A stretch of 7,022 nt of DNA from an uncultured Bacteroidales bacterium (GCA_947074245.1 CAMTOW010000105.1:1-7022); one strand, 5' to 3'. Counted from the stretch's first letter, positions 1 to 6,234 are shown. The notes: generated by a model from the letters alone, not told the origin. A program made the numbers and translations.

Positions 1-206
1 GCGAAGTGATCATCAGACGTGGAGAATATCCCGATCGGATTCACAATTTCCATGAAGGGAAACTGGCAAAATGCAGAATCCGTAGCGGAAAAGATTTTTA
101 TGAAGGATATATCAACCGAAACGCTGAGTTCGTTTTCATCTTTGTCGAAGATCCGGATTACATCAACAAGACAACGCCGTCCGCAAAAACAGCCTGTAAC
201 GAATGA
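1..206 (+). CDS. C-terminal fragment of an unrecognised protein
   Basis: The reading frame is open at the left window edge and stops with TGA at 204-206, so this is the last 67 or so residues of a gene that starts outside the window. A GTG at position 6 could be read as a start, but nothing upstream supports one. The visible tail is polar and charged and alternates in a beta-strand-like way (for example KCRIRSGKDF, then a hydrophobic AEFVFIFVEDPDY stretch). It ends in a low-complexity, probably unstructured tail. I see no catalytic motif, membrane segment or cysteine pair and do not recognise the family. It converges on the korAB operon, with 281 bases between the two stop codons. An overlapping frame at 19-228 is less likely because it does not continue to the window edge as a protein. 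Confidence 0.5.
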   Translation, partial: EVIIRRGEYPDRIHNFHEGKLAKCRIRSGKDFYEGYINRNAEFVFIFVEDPDYINKTTPSAKTACNE

Positions 207-250
207 TCGATATTATGAATCAAACTGAACTCCTCCGGTCAAATCAATAG

Positions 251-298
251 CGCTCCTTCGATCTATCCCGAACGGTATGTCCGTCCGGATCGAAAGCG
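251..298. repeat. Imperfect hairpin in the convergent intergenic region
   Basis: TTCGATC (257-263) pairs perfectly with GATCGAA (288-294). After a two-base bulge (255-256), CGCT (251-254) pairs with AGCG (295-298). A short inner stem, ACGG with CCGT, can form in the loop. No T-run follows on either strand, so it is not an obvious intrinsic terminator. The loop carries TCCCGAACGGT (266-276), which recurs in the loop of the hairpin at 433-459. Confidence 0.4.
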
Positions 299-310
299 GG
301 AGTGTTCTGC

Positions 311-353
311 AAAAAGAAGCGGTGGTATCGATCGAATGACCGATACCACCGCT
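311..353 (-). terminator. Intrinsic terminator of the korA-korB operon
   Basis: A perfect 13-bp stem pairs 318-330 with 341-353 around a 10-base loop (331-340). Read on the minus strand, the stem is followed directly by TCTTTTTGC, the U-tract expected of a rho-independent terminator. It lies about 135 bases beyond the korB stop codon and no other minus-strand gene lies between, so it most likely ends the korAB transcript. Plus-strand use is unlikely because TGTATCATG follows on that side. Confidence 0.75.
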
Positions 354-362
354 GTATCATGA

Positions 363-410
363 CAATGAGATTCCTCGTTTGGAATCAGGTATCCCATTGA
401 TTCTTTTTCT
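363..410 (+). terminator. Possible plus-strand terminator for the upstream partial gene
   Basis: GATTCC (369-374) pairs with GGAATC (381-386) around a 6-base loop. An outer CAATG (363-367) pairs with CATTG (395-399), leaving an asymmetric internal loop. The plus strand then reads ATTCTTTTTCT (400-410). The stem is interrupted and the T-run begins two bases after it, so this is weaker than the minus-strand terminator. It is at the right place to stop transcription of the gene ending at 206 before it runs into korB. Confidence 0.35.
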
Positions 411-432
411 AGAACGAATAATTCCCGGTTAC

Positions 433-459
433 GCTTTCCTCCCGAACGGTTTGGAAAGC
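433..459. repeat. Hairpin just downstream of korB
   Basis: GCTTTCC (433-439) and GGAAAGC (453-459) form a perfect 7-bp stem with a 13-base loop (440-452). The loop contains TCCCGAACGGT, also present at 266-276 in the loop of another hairpin. On the minus strand it would lie in the korB 3' untranslated region, about 30 bases after the stop codon. There is no T-run, so a processing or mRNA-stability role is as plausible as termination. Confidence 0.4.
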
Positions 460-487
460 CGATTATCCCGGTTCATAATCTCTTTCT

Positions 488-1501
488 TTATTTTACTTCC
501 CAGATTTCCCCTGCCATAAGCAGATCCTGAAGAGTACGTTCTGGTTTTTTCGCCTGTACGTCCTTGATCTGTTGTTCTACTTCCTGATCATAAACAGGTG
601 CTTCTACCGAACGGATCACTCCGAATGCAACCGGCATATCATTATCCACACCCATCATAGCCAACTTACAATGCAATAGGTTATCCATCGTTGTAGCATC
701 ATGAACCAACAGATCGTTTTCTGTGATTCCATTCTCACCGATCGTTACGACCCGCAGGTTAAGCCCCTCCAAGATCAAACCTTTATCCCGTTTAGCTCCG
801 AAGATCATCGGTTTTCCATGTTCCAAAACGATAGAACGCTCTGCGCGATACTCTTTATCCGAAACATATTTATGGATTCCATCATTGAAAATCACACAAT
901 TCTGTAGGATTTCAACTACGGAAGCGCCCGCATGATGCGCAGCAGCCACCATAACCTCTTTCGAAGTCTGCAAATCCACATCGATTGCACGAGCGAAGAA
1001 CATTCCGCGTGCGCCCATTGTCAATTCAGCCGGCACGAATGGTTCCTCAACGGTTCCGAACGGAGATGACTTCGTTACGGCTCCGCGATCGGAGGTCGGT
1101 GAATATTGCCCTTTCGTCAAACCATAAATCTTATTATTCAACAAAAGGATGTTGATATCCACGTTACGTCTTACCGCATGGATGAAGTGATTTCCCCCGA
1201 TTGCAAGACAGTCACCGTCGCCGGTTACAGCCCATACGCTCAGTTCCGGACGCGCAGTCTTCACGCCTGTCGCAATCGCGAGTCCTCGACCGTGGATGGT
1301 ATGGAAACCATACGTGTTCATATAATAAGGAAGACGTGAAGAGCATCCGATACCGGATACTACAACCGTATTGTGAGGCGCTACGCCGATCTCGGCCATC
1401 GCTTTCTGCAGAGTATTTACGACTGCATGGTCTCCACAACCCGGACACCAGCGTACATACTGATCACTCTTATAATCTTTCGCTGTATATTTAGTTTCCA
1501 T
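488..1501 (-). CDS. korB: 2-oxoacid:ferredoxin oxidoreductase, beta subunit (KorB type)
   Basis: This is the thiamine-diphosphate-binding subunit of a CoA-dependent 2-oxoacid:ferredoxin oxidoreductase, probably acting on 2-oxoglutarate. It works in the cytoplasm with KorA. At 337 residues it is of normal family length. Visible features are CPGCGDH (Cys19, Cys22), GIGCSSR (Cys53) and Cys202 in LQNCVIFNDG, the four probable ligands of the single [4Fe-4S] cluster. HGRG lies at 70-73. The ThDP/Mg motif starts with GDGD at 94-97 and ends with NN at 122-123, followed by IYGLTKGQYSPTS. The ATG lies two bases after the korA stop, with a GGAG inside the end of korA, so the pair is translationally linked. 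Substrate choice (2-oxoglutarate, pyruvate or branched-chain) cannot be proved from sequence; the KorB call rests on overall similarity of these motifs. Confidence 0.93.
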   Translation of the reverse strand: METKYTAKDYKSDQYVRWCPGCGDHAVVNTLQKAMAEIGVAPHNTVVVSGIGCSSRLPYYMNTYGFHTIHGRGLAIATGVKTARPELSVWAVTGDGDCLAIGGNHFIHAVRRNVDINILLLNNKIYGLTKGQYSPTSDRGAVTKSSPFGTVEEPFVPAELTMGARGMFFARAIDVDLQTSKEVMVAAAHHAGASVVEILQNCVIFNDGIHKYVSDKEYRAERSIVLEHGKPMIFGAKRDKGLILEGLNLRVVTIGENGITENDLLVHDATTMDNLLHCKLAMMGVDNDMPVAFGVIRSVEAPVYDQEVEQQIKDVQAKKPERTLQDLLMAGEIWEVK

Positions 1502-1503
1502 AG

Positions 1504-3351
1504 TTATTTCTCCATCAATTTAATGACATCCTCTACGATTTCACTTACCTGGAACGGCTGTGCCTGCATCTGATTGATCTGTGCGATATTCACACCCGGC
1601 ACTTTCCCGCGCAAGAACGAAGCGAACTGACCGTTGTTCAGCTCGGCCACGATCACTTTCTTATAACGACGCAATACTTCCTCTGCGTTTTTCGGCATCG
1701 GACTGATGAATCGGAAATGAGCGAAAGCTACCGGATGACCGCTCTGGTTCAACTCTTCTACAGCTGAATACAGATGTCCGAACGTTCCGCCCCAACCCAC
1801 GACTAGCGTATCGGCATCGGGGTTACCCATTACGTTCAGCAATGGAATGTTATTGGCAACGTGATCGATCTTATCCTGACGAACCTGAGTCATATGCTCG
1901 TGGTTTTCCGGATTTGTAGAGATCGCACTCGTATGGAAATCCTTTTCAAGACCACCCAGACGGTGCATAAAGTCTTCCATTCCCGGTATCGCTTTGTAAC
2001 GTACATTGGTACTTTCATGACGGCGATACGGTTTCCATCCCTCTTTGTGCTCGTCTTTCACATACGGGATGCGGATTTCCGGATAACGTCCCATATCCGG
2101 GATACGCCAAGCCGAAGAACCGTTTCCGATGAAAGCATCGGTCAGAAGGATTACAGGAGTCATATATTCCAAAGCGATCTTCGAAGCTGTAAATGCCATG
2201 TCGAAACAATCGGTAGGAGTCGAAGCGGCCATCACCACAAGCGGCGATTCTCCGTTTCGTCCGTACAAAGCCTGAAGAAGGTCGGTCTGTTCTGTTTTCG
2301 TAGGAAGACCCGTCGACGGGCCGCCACGCTGTACGTCCACAACGACCAGCGGGATCTCTGCCATCACGGCAAGCCCGAGCGCTTCACTCTTCAGAGCAAG
2401 ACCCGGTCCGGAAGTGGATGTAGCTGCAAGATTACCTGCAAACGAAGCTCCGATCGCGGTACAGATACCGGCGATCTCATCTTCAGCCTGAACGGTTTTC
2501 ACGCCCAATGCTTTCAGTTTGGAAAGTTCATGCAGGATGTCTGTGGCTGGAGTGATCGGATAACTGCCGAGGAACAACGGTATGCCGGCTTTTTCAGCAG
2601 CGGCAACAAGCCCGAGAGCCGTAGCCTTATTCCCGTTGATATCCATATAATACCCTTTTTCGCTCGATTCGCCTTCGATTCGATAGGTCGAAACGGTCGC
2701 GTGGATGTTGTTTCCATAGTTATATCCGTCGGTAAGCACCTTGATGTTTGCGTCCAGAATAGACGGCTTCTTACCGAATTTATTTTTAAGCATCTCCATC
2801 GCGTGCTCCATCGGACGGTTGAACAACCAGCATACCAATCCCAAAGCAAACATGTTTTTGCTTCGTAAGATCGCTTTGTTGTCCATTCCCATATCCGCAA
2901 GACTGCTTTTTACCATGGTCTCAACCGGAACGGCAACTTTCTGAACATTCGATAATCCGAGTTCTGCAAACGGATCCAATGTCTTATAGTCGGCTTTCTT
3001 AAGATCCGATTCCGTAAACGAGTCTTCATCGAAGATGATGATCGTATTCGGTTTGACGAACTTCACGTTTGTCTTCAACGCGGCTGGATTCATTGCGACC
3101 AATACGTCGCACTTATCCCCCGGTGTGTAAATTCGTTTTCCGAGATGAACCTGGAAGCCGGATACGCCTCCCAATGTACCTTGCGGTGCGCGGATCTCTG
3201 CCGGATAATCCGGAAACGTTGAAATCTCATTTCCAAATACGGCAGATAAATTTGAAAAAATGGTGCCGGCCAATTGCATGCCGTCTCCGGAGTCGCCGGA
3301 GAATCGAATCACCACTTTGTCTGTGTCAATGATTCTTGTTTTTTCAGACAT
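1504..3351 (-). CDS. korA: 2-oxoacid:ferredoxin oxidoreductase, alpha subunit with fused gamma domain (KorA type)
   Basis: This is the large subunit that pairs with KorB to oxidise a 2-oxoacid with CoA to acyl-CoA, CO2 and reduced ferredoxin, or the reverse. At 615 residues it is a gamma-alpha fusion. Residues about 14-195 form the gamma domain (VIRFSGDSGDGMQLAG, STFPDYPAEIRAPQG, LVAMNPAAL). Residues about 243-410 are the pyrimidine-binding alpha domain, with LGSYPITPATDIL at 262-273 and GGPSTGLPTKTEQTDL at 343-358. Residues about 505-610 are the C-terminal domain (LVVGWGGTFG; VIVAELNNGQF). No ferredoxin-like domain or separate delta subunit is encoded nearby, so the complex should be the simple two-subunit type with one cluster. 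The ATG at 3351 has only AT-rich sequence before it. No minus-strand gene abuts it upstream, so it is probably the first gene of the operon. Confidence 0.93.
   Translation of the reverse strand: MSEKTRIIDTDKVVIRFSGDSGDGMQLAGTIFSNLSAVFGNEISTFPDYPAEIRAPQGTLGGVSGFQVHLGKRIYTPGDKCDVLVAMNPAALKTNVKFVKPNTIIIFDEDSFTESDLKKADYKTLDPFAELGLSNVQKVAVPVETMVKSSLADMGMDNKAILRSKNMFALGLVCWLFNRPMEHAMEMLKNKFGKKPSILDANIKVLTDGYNYGNNIHATVSTYRIEGESSEKGYYMDINGNKATALGLVAAAEKAGIPLFLGSYPITPATDILHELSKLKALGVKTVQAEDEIAGICTAIGASFAGNLAATSTSGPGLALKSEALGLAVMAEIPLVVVDVQRGGPSTGLPTKTEQTDLLQALYGRNGESPLVVMAASTPTDCFDMAFTASKIALEYMTPVILLTDAFIGNGSSAWRIPDMGRYPEIRIPYVKDEHKEGWKPYRRHESTNVRYKAIPGMEDFMHRLGGLEKDFHTSAISTNPENHEHMTQVRQDKIDHVANNIPLLNVMGNPDADTLVVGWGGTFGHLYSAVEELNQSGHPVAFAHFRFISPMPKNAEEVLRRYKKVIVAELNNGQFASFLRGKVPGVNIAQINQMQAQPFQVSEIVEDVIKLMEK
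1510..1513 (-). promoter_or_regulatory. korB ribosome-binding site inside the korA tail
   Basis: The minus strand reads GGAG, eight bases before the korB ATG and inside the last codons of korA. It is the clearest Shine-Dalgarno sequence in the window, whereas the other starts show none that is convincing. It suits re-initiation by ribosomes finishing korA. Confidence 0.6.
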
Positions 3352-3411
3352 AGAAATATGTGTTAATCAGATAAGAAATCTTATATCTCTTTTGAGTTTA
3401 GATTACAGGCG

Positions 3412-3419
3412 CAAATTAC
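3412..3419 (-). promoter_or_regulatory. Tentative -7 element upstream of korA
   Basis: The minus strand reads GTAATTTG, which keeps the TTTG half of the Bacteroides -7 box (TAnnTTTG) but has TA shifted by one base. A TTTT lies 18 bases upstream, at 3438-3441, as a poor -33 match. It sits about 60 bases before the korA start, which is suitable, but the match is weak and the region is very AT-rich. Confidence 0.25.
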
Positions 3420-3451
3420 ATTAATTAAAATGAATTTAAAAGTAATTAATG
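3419..3451. repeat. Perfect 9-bp inverted repeat between the ald-like gene and korA
   Basis: CATTAATTA (3419-3427) is exactly complementary to TAATTAATG (3443-3451), with a 15-base spacer. It starts 12 bases past the stop codon of the ald-like gene and would overlap the -33 region of any korA promoter at 3412. The arms are almost all A/T, so as RNA the stem would be weak. It may be a poor terminator for the upstream gene, a protein-binding site, or an accident of AT-rich sequence. Confidence 0.4.
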
Positions 3452-3463
3452 AATAAAATTTCA

Positions 3464-4678
3464 TTATTGAAAAGCGTTTAGAAATAGCATTATGTCACTC
3501 CATTGACATCCAAAATACTCACCAACAACTTTATTAACCACTTTCCCATTATAAATATATACCCCGGAACGGAAATTTGCTTGCTTACGGATATAATCAT
3601 TTATCGTTCCGCACTCACCTACATTAAGTAAAATAGGGATAAAATAATTACTTAATGAGATGGAAGCCGTACGTGCCACCCTCGAACTGATGTTCGGCAC
3701 GCAATAATGCGTTATTCCGAATTTCTCATAAACGGCCTCCGAACTGTATTTCGGACAACGGGATGTTTCGAAGCAGCCGCCCTGATCGACGCTCAAATCA
3801 ATGATCAACGCTCCTTTTTTCATTTGCGCCACCAGATCTTCCGAAACGACATAGCGCCGTTCGCCGTTTTCGAAGCGAAGCGTTCCGACGATCACGTCGG
3901 CTGAGCGCAAAGAGTTTGCCAAAACGTTGGGGTGAAGCGTGGAAGTAAAGGTGGACGGGCCCAGCATCGATTGAGCCATTCGCAATTTATCAACATCGTT
4001 GTCAAACAGTTTCACCATGGCGCCCAATGCGTCGGCCGTGCGCGCGGCTTCTTTTCCAGCCCGACCCGCACCGATGATAACCACCTCGGTAGGCGATATT
4101 CCGGCGCAACCGCCCAGTAAGATCCCCTTCCCGCCGTTCATATTGGTCAAGAGCTCGGCCGCTATCACGATAGATGTACGTCCTTCTATTTCGGATATCG
4201 AATTGATCAGCGGATGCTGCCCGGTCTTGTCGCTGATGAGTTCATACGCAATACCCGTAATCCGCCGTTCGAGCATCATCGCCAACGAATCGTCCGGAAA
4301 GAACGACAACTGCATCATCGAGATCAACGTCGATTTAGGCTTCATGAGCATCACCTCCTGCAAAGTCGGCGGAGCCACTTTCAGCACAATATCACAACGC
4401 CACACCTCAGTCACATCATCCGTTATCTGCGCACCCGCATCCGAATAGGCAACATCGGGATAATGAATCGATTCTCCCGCTCCCGATTCGATAACGATAT
4501 GATGCCCCTCATTTGTCAGAAGGGATACCGCTTCCGGCGTAAGCGGAAGTCTTTTCTCAAACTCCCCGCGTTCCTTCGGCATTCCGATCAACAATGAGTT
4601 AACCGAACCGGTCTTTCGGCAAAGCCGCTCTTCCGGAAGAAGCGATATGTGGGCGATCGTGTACATCTGTTGACCCAT
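3464..4678 (-). CDS. ald: Alanine dehydrogenase / transhydrogenase family protein, Bacteroidota type
   Basis: This 404-residue member of the AlaDh/PNT family is normally annotated alanine dehydrogenase (L-alanine + NAD+ + H2O to pyruvate + NH4+ + NADH). The N-terminal domain carries the family signature MPKERGEFEKRLPLTP (33-48). A Rossmann motif GAGRAG (203-208) follows, with FDND at 225-228 suggesting NAD(H). DLSVDQGGCFE is at 294-304. Compared with the Mycobacterium tuberculosis enzyme as I recall it, Arg15 and Asp270 are kept (Arg43, Asp298), but Lys75 aligns with Ala102 and His96 with Gln123, so true alanine dehydrogenase activity is doubtful. About 30 residues precede the usual start; the LLPEE-containing extension resembles the one I remember in Flavobacteriia homologues, which favours the upstream start. 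ATG at residue 5 is an alternative. The gene follows aroK by 35 bases. Confidence 0.85.
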   Translation of the reverse strand: MGQQMYTIAHISLLPEERLCRKTGSVNSLLIGMPKERGEFEKRLPLTPEAVSLLTNEGHHIVIESGAGESIHYPDVAYSDAGAQITDDVTEVWRCDIVLKVAPPTLQEVMLMKPKSTLISMMQLSFFPDDSLAMMLERRITGIAYELISDKTGQHPLINSISEIEGRTSIVIAAELLTNMNGGKGILLGGCAGISPTEVVIIGAGRAGKEAARTADALGAMVKLFDNDVDKLRMAQSMLGPSTFTSTLHPNVLANSLRSADVIVGTLRFENGERRYVVSEDLVAQMKKGALIIDLSVDQGGCFETSRCPKYSSEAVYEKFGITHYCVPNISSRVARTASISLSNYFIPILLNVGECGTINDYIRKQANFRSGVYIYNGKVVNKVVGEYFGCQWSDIMLFLNAFQ

Positions 4679-4713
4679 GGATTCGTATGATTTTTGACCC
4701 TGTTCGGCCTGTG

Positions 4714-5244
4714 TTAGTAGTTTGACAAGATAGCGGACAACGAGTTCGCTGCCTGTTCGACCTGATCGGCCGATTCCAGATCCGTAGCGTCGAATATGAT
4801 CGTTGCCTGTTCATAATAGGGTTGGCGCTTATCCAGGTTCTCCCGGATAAATTCAATCAGTTCCGCATCGTTCTTATCCCGGATCACCGGACGATTCTGT
4901 CGCGCGATCTTCAGGCGCTCAAACAGTCGTTGCGGCGTCACCTTCAGATAAACCGATACTCCGTGCCGATTCATATAGGTTGCGTTATCGAAAAAGCAAG
5001 GCACTCCTCCGCCCGTCGAGATAATCACATTCTCGAAATCAGACACCTCATGGAGTATCTTTTGCTCCAGTTCCCGAAAATACGCTTCGCCATGTTCTGC
5101 AAAAATGGCTCGTATGGTTTTATGATAACGAGCTTCGATATAATGATCCAAATCGATAAACTCCATATTGAGCAATTCGGCGACAAGTTTTCCAAGCGTC
5201 GTCTTGCCCGCTCCCATATAACCTGTCAGATAAAATCTTTTCAT
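4714..5244 (-). CDS. aroK: Shikimate kinase
   Basis: This enzyme phosphorylates shikimate to shikimate 3-phosphate with ATP, the fifth step of the chorismate pathway, in the cytoplasm. From the ATG at 5244 the product has 176 residues, normal for the family. It shows the Walker A loop GYMGAGKT (8-15), DLD at 31-33 with Asp33 as the expected shikimate ligand, FRELE at 56-60 with Arg57, TGGG at 77-80, the lid Arg118 in ARQNRPVI, and Arg139 in KRQPYYEQA. The frame extends upstream to another ATG at 5307, but those 21 extra residues precede the family's normal MKRFYLTGYMGAGK start. They would also begin upstream of the likely promoter (5271-5303), so I reject that start. No Shine-Dalgarno is visible. 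The ald-like gene follows after 35 bases, probably in the same transcript. Confidence 0.93.
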   Translation of the reverse strand: MKRFYLTGYMGAGKTTLGKLVAELLNMEFIDLDHYIEARYHKTIRAIFAEHGEAYFRELEQKILHEVSDFENVIISTGGGVPCFFDNATYMNRHGVSVYLKVTPQRLFERLKIARQNRPVIRDKNDAELIEFIRENLDKRQPYYEQATIIFDATDLESADQVEQAANSLSAILSNY

Positions 5245-5270
5245 AATTGGCGAAATGTAACTTATGAATA

Positions 5271-5303
5271 CAAAATTATAAGTTTTTAAGCGGGAAAGGC
5301 AAT
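5271..5303 (-). promoter_or_regulatory. Bacteroides-type promoter of aroK
   Basis: On the minus strand TAATTTTG (5278 to 5271) matches the -7 consensus TAnnTTTG exactly. ATTG (5303 to 5300) lies 21 bases upstream as a 3-of-4 match to the -33 TTTG. Transcription would begin near 5264, giving a leader of about 20 bases before the aroK ATG at 5244. This is the best promoter match in the window. Confidence 0.6.
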
Positions 5304-5305
5304 CC

Positions 5306-5350
5306 ATTCCGATGAATTATTCCGATATATGTTTTAAACCAATTCCGATG
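5306..5350. repeat. Three direct copies of ATTCCGAT in the aroK-rnhA divergent region
   Basis: ATTCCGATG occurs at 5306-5314 and 5342-5350, and ATTCCGAT at 5319-5326, all in the same orientation. The first copy adjoins the aroK -33 element and the last ends ten bases before the rnhA -33 candidate. A degenerate inverted relative (ATCGGATAAT, 5368-5377) follows. The position between two divergent promoters is typical of a regulator-binding region, but no regulator is identified. Confidence 0.45.
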
Positions 5351-5360
5351 TAACACATTC

Positions 5361-5391
5361 TTTATTAATCGGATAATTATATGTAATTTCG
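5361..5391 (+). promoter_or_regulatory. Probable promoter of rnhA
   Basis: TAATTTCG (5384-5391) differs by one base from the -7 consensus TAnnTTTG. TTTA (5361-5364) lies 19 bases upstream as a 3-of-4 match to TTTG. A start near 5398 would give a leader of about 36 bases before the rnhA ATG. Confidence 0.45.
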
Positions 5392-5402
5392 CACGCTGTA
5401 AC

Positions 5403-5417
5403 CGGAGAGCATCTCCG
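5403..5417 (+). other. Small hairpin in the rnhA leader
   Basis: CGGAGA (5403-5408) pairs with TCTCCG (5412-5417) around a three-base loop, within the predicted 5' untranslated region and 16 bases before the ATG. It is short but GC-rich. It could affect translation or mRNA stability, or have no role. Confidence 0.3.
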
Positions 5418-5433
5418 AAAAGCAAAATCACCG

Positions 5434-6066
5434 ATGGCGAATTTCAAATATTATGTCGTATGGGAAGGTCACGCACCCGGCATTTACGACAGTTGGGAAG
5501 AGTGCAAACGTCAGATTACAGGCTATAAGGGAGCGAAATACAAAAGTTTCAATTCCAAGGAAGAAGCGACTGAGGCGTTCCGCGACAACCCGACCGAACA
5601 TGTGGGAATCCTCAATGCCGTAGCCAAAGCCATTCAGTCTGATTCGAAGGTGCGCCTCAAGTTCAATCCCGAGAGTCTGGCGGTCGATGCGGCGTGCAGC
5701 GGCAATCCCGGTCCGATGGAATATCGGGGAGTCTACGTTCGTACCGGACAGGAAATATTCCGAATCGGTCCGCTTGCGGGTGGCACCAACAATGTTGGCG
5801 AATTCCTGGCCCTCGTGCACGGGCTGGCCCTGCTCAAGCAACGCAACTCGACGCTTCCGCTTTATACCGACAGTGTCAACGCGATGGCCTGGGTAAGAAA
5901 TAAGAAGTGTAAGACCCAACTCGAGCGTACACCCGAAAACGAACCGATCTTTCAGATGATCGAACGGGCGGAACTTTGGTTGAAGAACAACACCTACACG
6001 ACGCCGATTTATAAATGGGATACGAAAATGTGGGGAGAGATTCCCGCCGACTTTGGCCGGAAATGA
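5434..6066 (+). CDS. rnhA: Ribonuclease H1 with N-terminal hybrid-binding (viroplasmin-like) domain
   Basis: This protein cleaves the RNA strand of RNA-DNA hybrids, clearing R-loops and primers. It has 210 residues. Residues about 3-50 form the hybrid-binding domain (YYVVWEGHAPGIYDSWEECKR, then GAKYKSFNSKEEA), and a linker runs to about 75. The RNase H fold occupies about 80-210. Catalytic residues are Asp85 (VDAACSGNPGP), Glu123 (TNNVGEFLALVHGL), Asp146 (YTDSVNA), Glu202 (WGEIPAD) and Asp206. All five are offset by exactly 14 from Asp71, Glu109, Asp132, Glu188 and Asp192 of Bacillus halodurans RNase H1, so the spacing is fully conserved and the enzyme should be active. The gene is divergent from aroK. 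No Shine-Dalgarno is seen before the ATG. The minus-strand 163-codon frame across it is a shadow. Confidence 0.93.
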   Translation: MANFKYYVVWEGHAPGIYDSWEECKRQITGYKGAKYKSFNSKEEATEAFRDNPTEHVGILNAVAKAIQSDSKVRLKFNPESLAVDAACSGNPGPMEYRGVYVRTGQEIFRIGPLAGGTNNVGEFLALVHGLALLKQRNSTLPLYTDSVNAMAWVRNKKCKTQLERTPENEPIFQMIERAELWLKNNTYTTPIYKWDTKMWGEIPADFGRK

Positions 6067-6068
6067 TC

Positions 6069-6086
6069 CATTCTTAAAAAAGAATG
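6069..6086 (+). terminator. Hairpin immediately after rnhA, possible weak terminator
   Basis: CATTCTT (6069-6075) pairs with AAGAATG (6080-6086) around AAAA, three bases after the rnhA stop codon. The stem is perfect but AT-rich and is followed by ACCGGATGC rather than a T-run. It is weak as an intrinsic terminator and may instead protect the mRNA end. Confidence 0.3.
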
Positions 6087-6234
6087 ACCGGATGCAACGT
6101 TATCAGCCCATTTGCATCTTTACTAAAAACAAGCGAATACAAGTCCTGTACGGGATCTTCAAGATATTTATTATGCTTATTCCGGTAGAAACCGGGTGTT
6201 ATCATACCGTTTAAGGTATTGTTATGGTATTTCT

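Noticed and set aside
19..228. 69-codon plus-strand frame overlapping the left-edge partial gene
   Set aside because: The competing frame is open to the window edge and has more protein-like composition; both cannot be coding, and this one has no start signal.
423..473. Direct repeat TCCCGGTT flanking the hairpin after korB (423-430 and 466-473)
   Set aside because: An 8-base repeat is expected by chance in a region of this size, and there is no insertion between the copies that would make it a target-site duplication.
1861..2868. 335-codon plus-strand open frame inside korA
   Set aside because: It lies wholly antisense to a strongly conserved korA, is rich in Arg, His and Ser as expected for a shadow frame, and has no recognisable domain.
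488..3351. Missing delta (ferredoxin) and separate gamma subunit genes beside korAB as a sign of gene loss
   Set aside because: The gamma domain is fused to KorA, and two-subunit enzymes of this type without a ferredoxin subunit are a known normal form.
3999..4597. Plus-strand open frames of 127 and 149 codons inside the ald-like gene
   Set aside because: They are antisense to conserved family motifs and have composition typical of shadow frames.
5245..5307. Upstream start for aroK adding 21 residues
   Set aside because: The extension lacks similarity to shikimate kinases, includes the predicted promoter, and would start upstream of the predicted transcription start.
5428..5919. 163-codon minus-strand open frame across rnhA
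   Set aside because: RNase H1 on the plus strand has all catalytic residues and the full domain structure; the antisense product resembles nothing and overlaps the rnhA leader.
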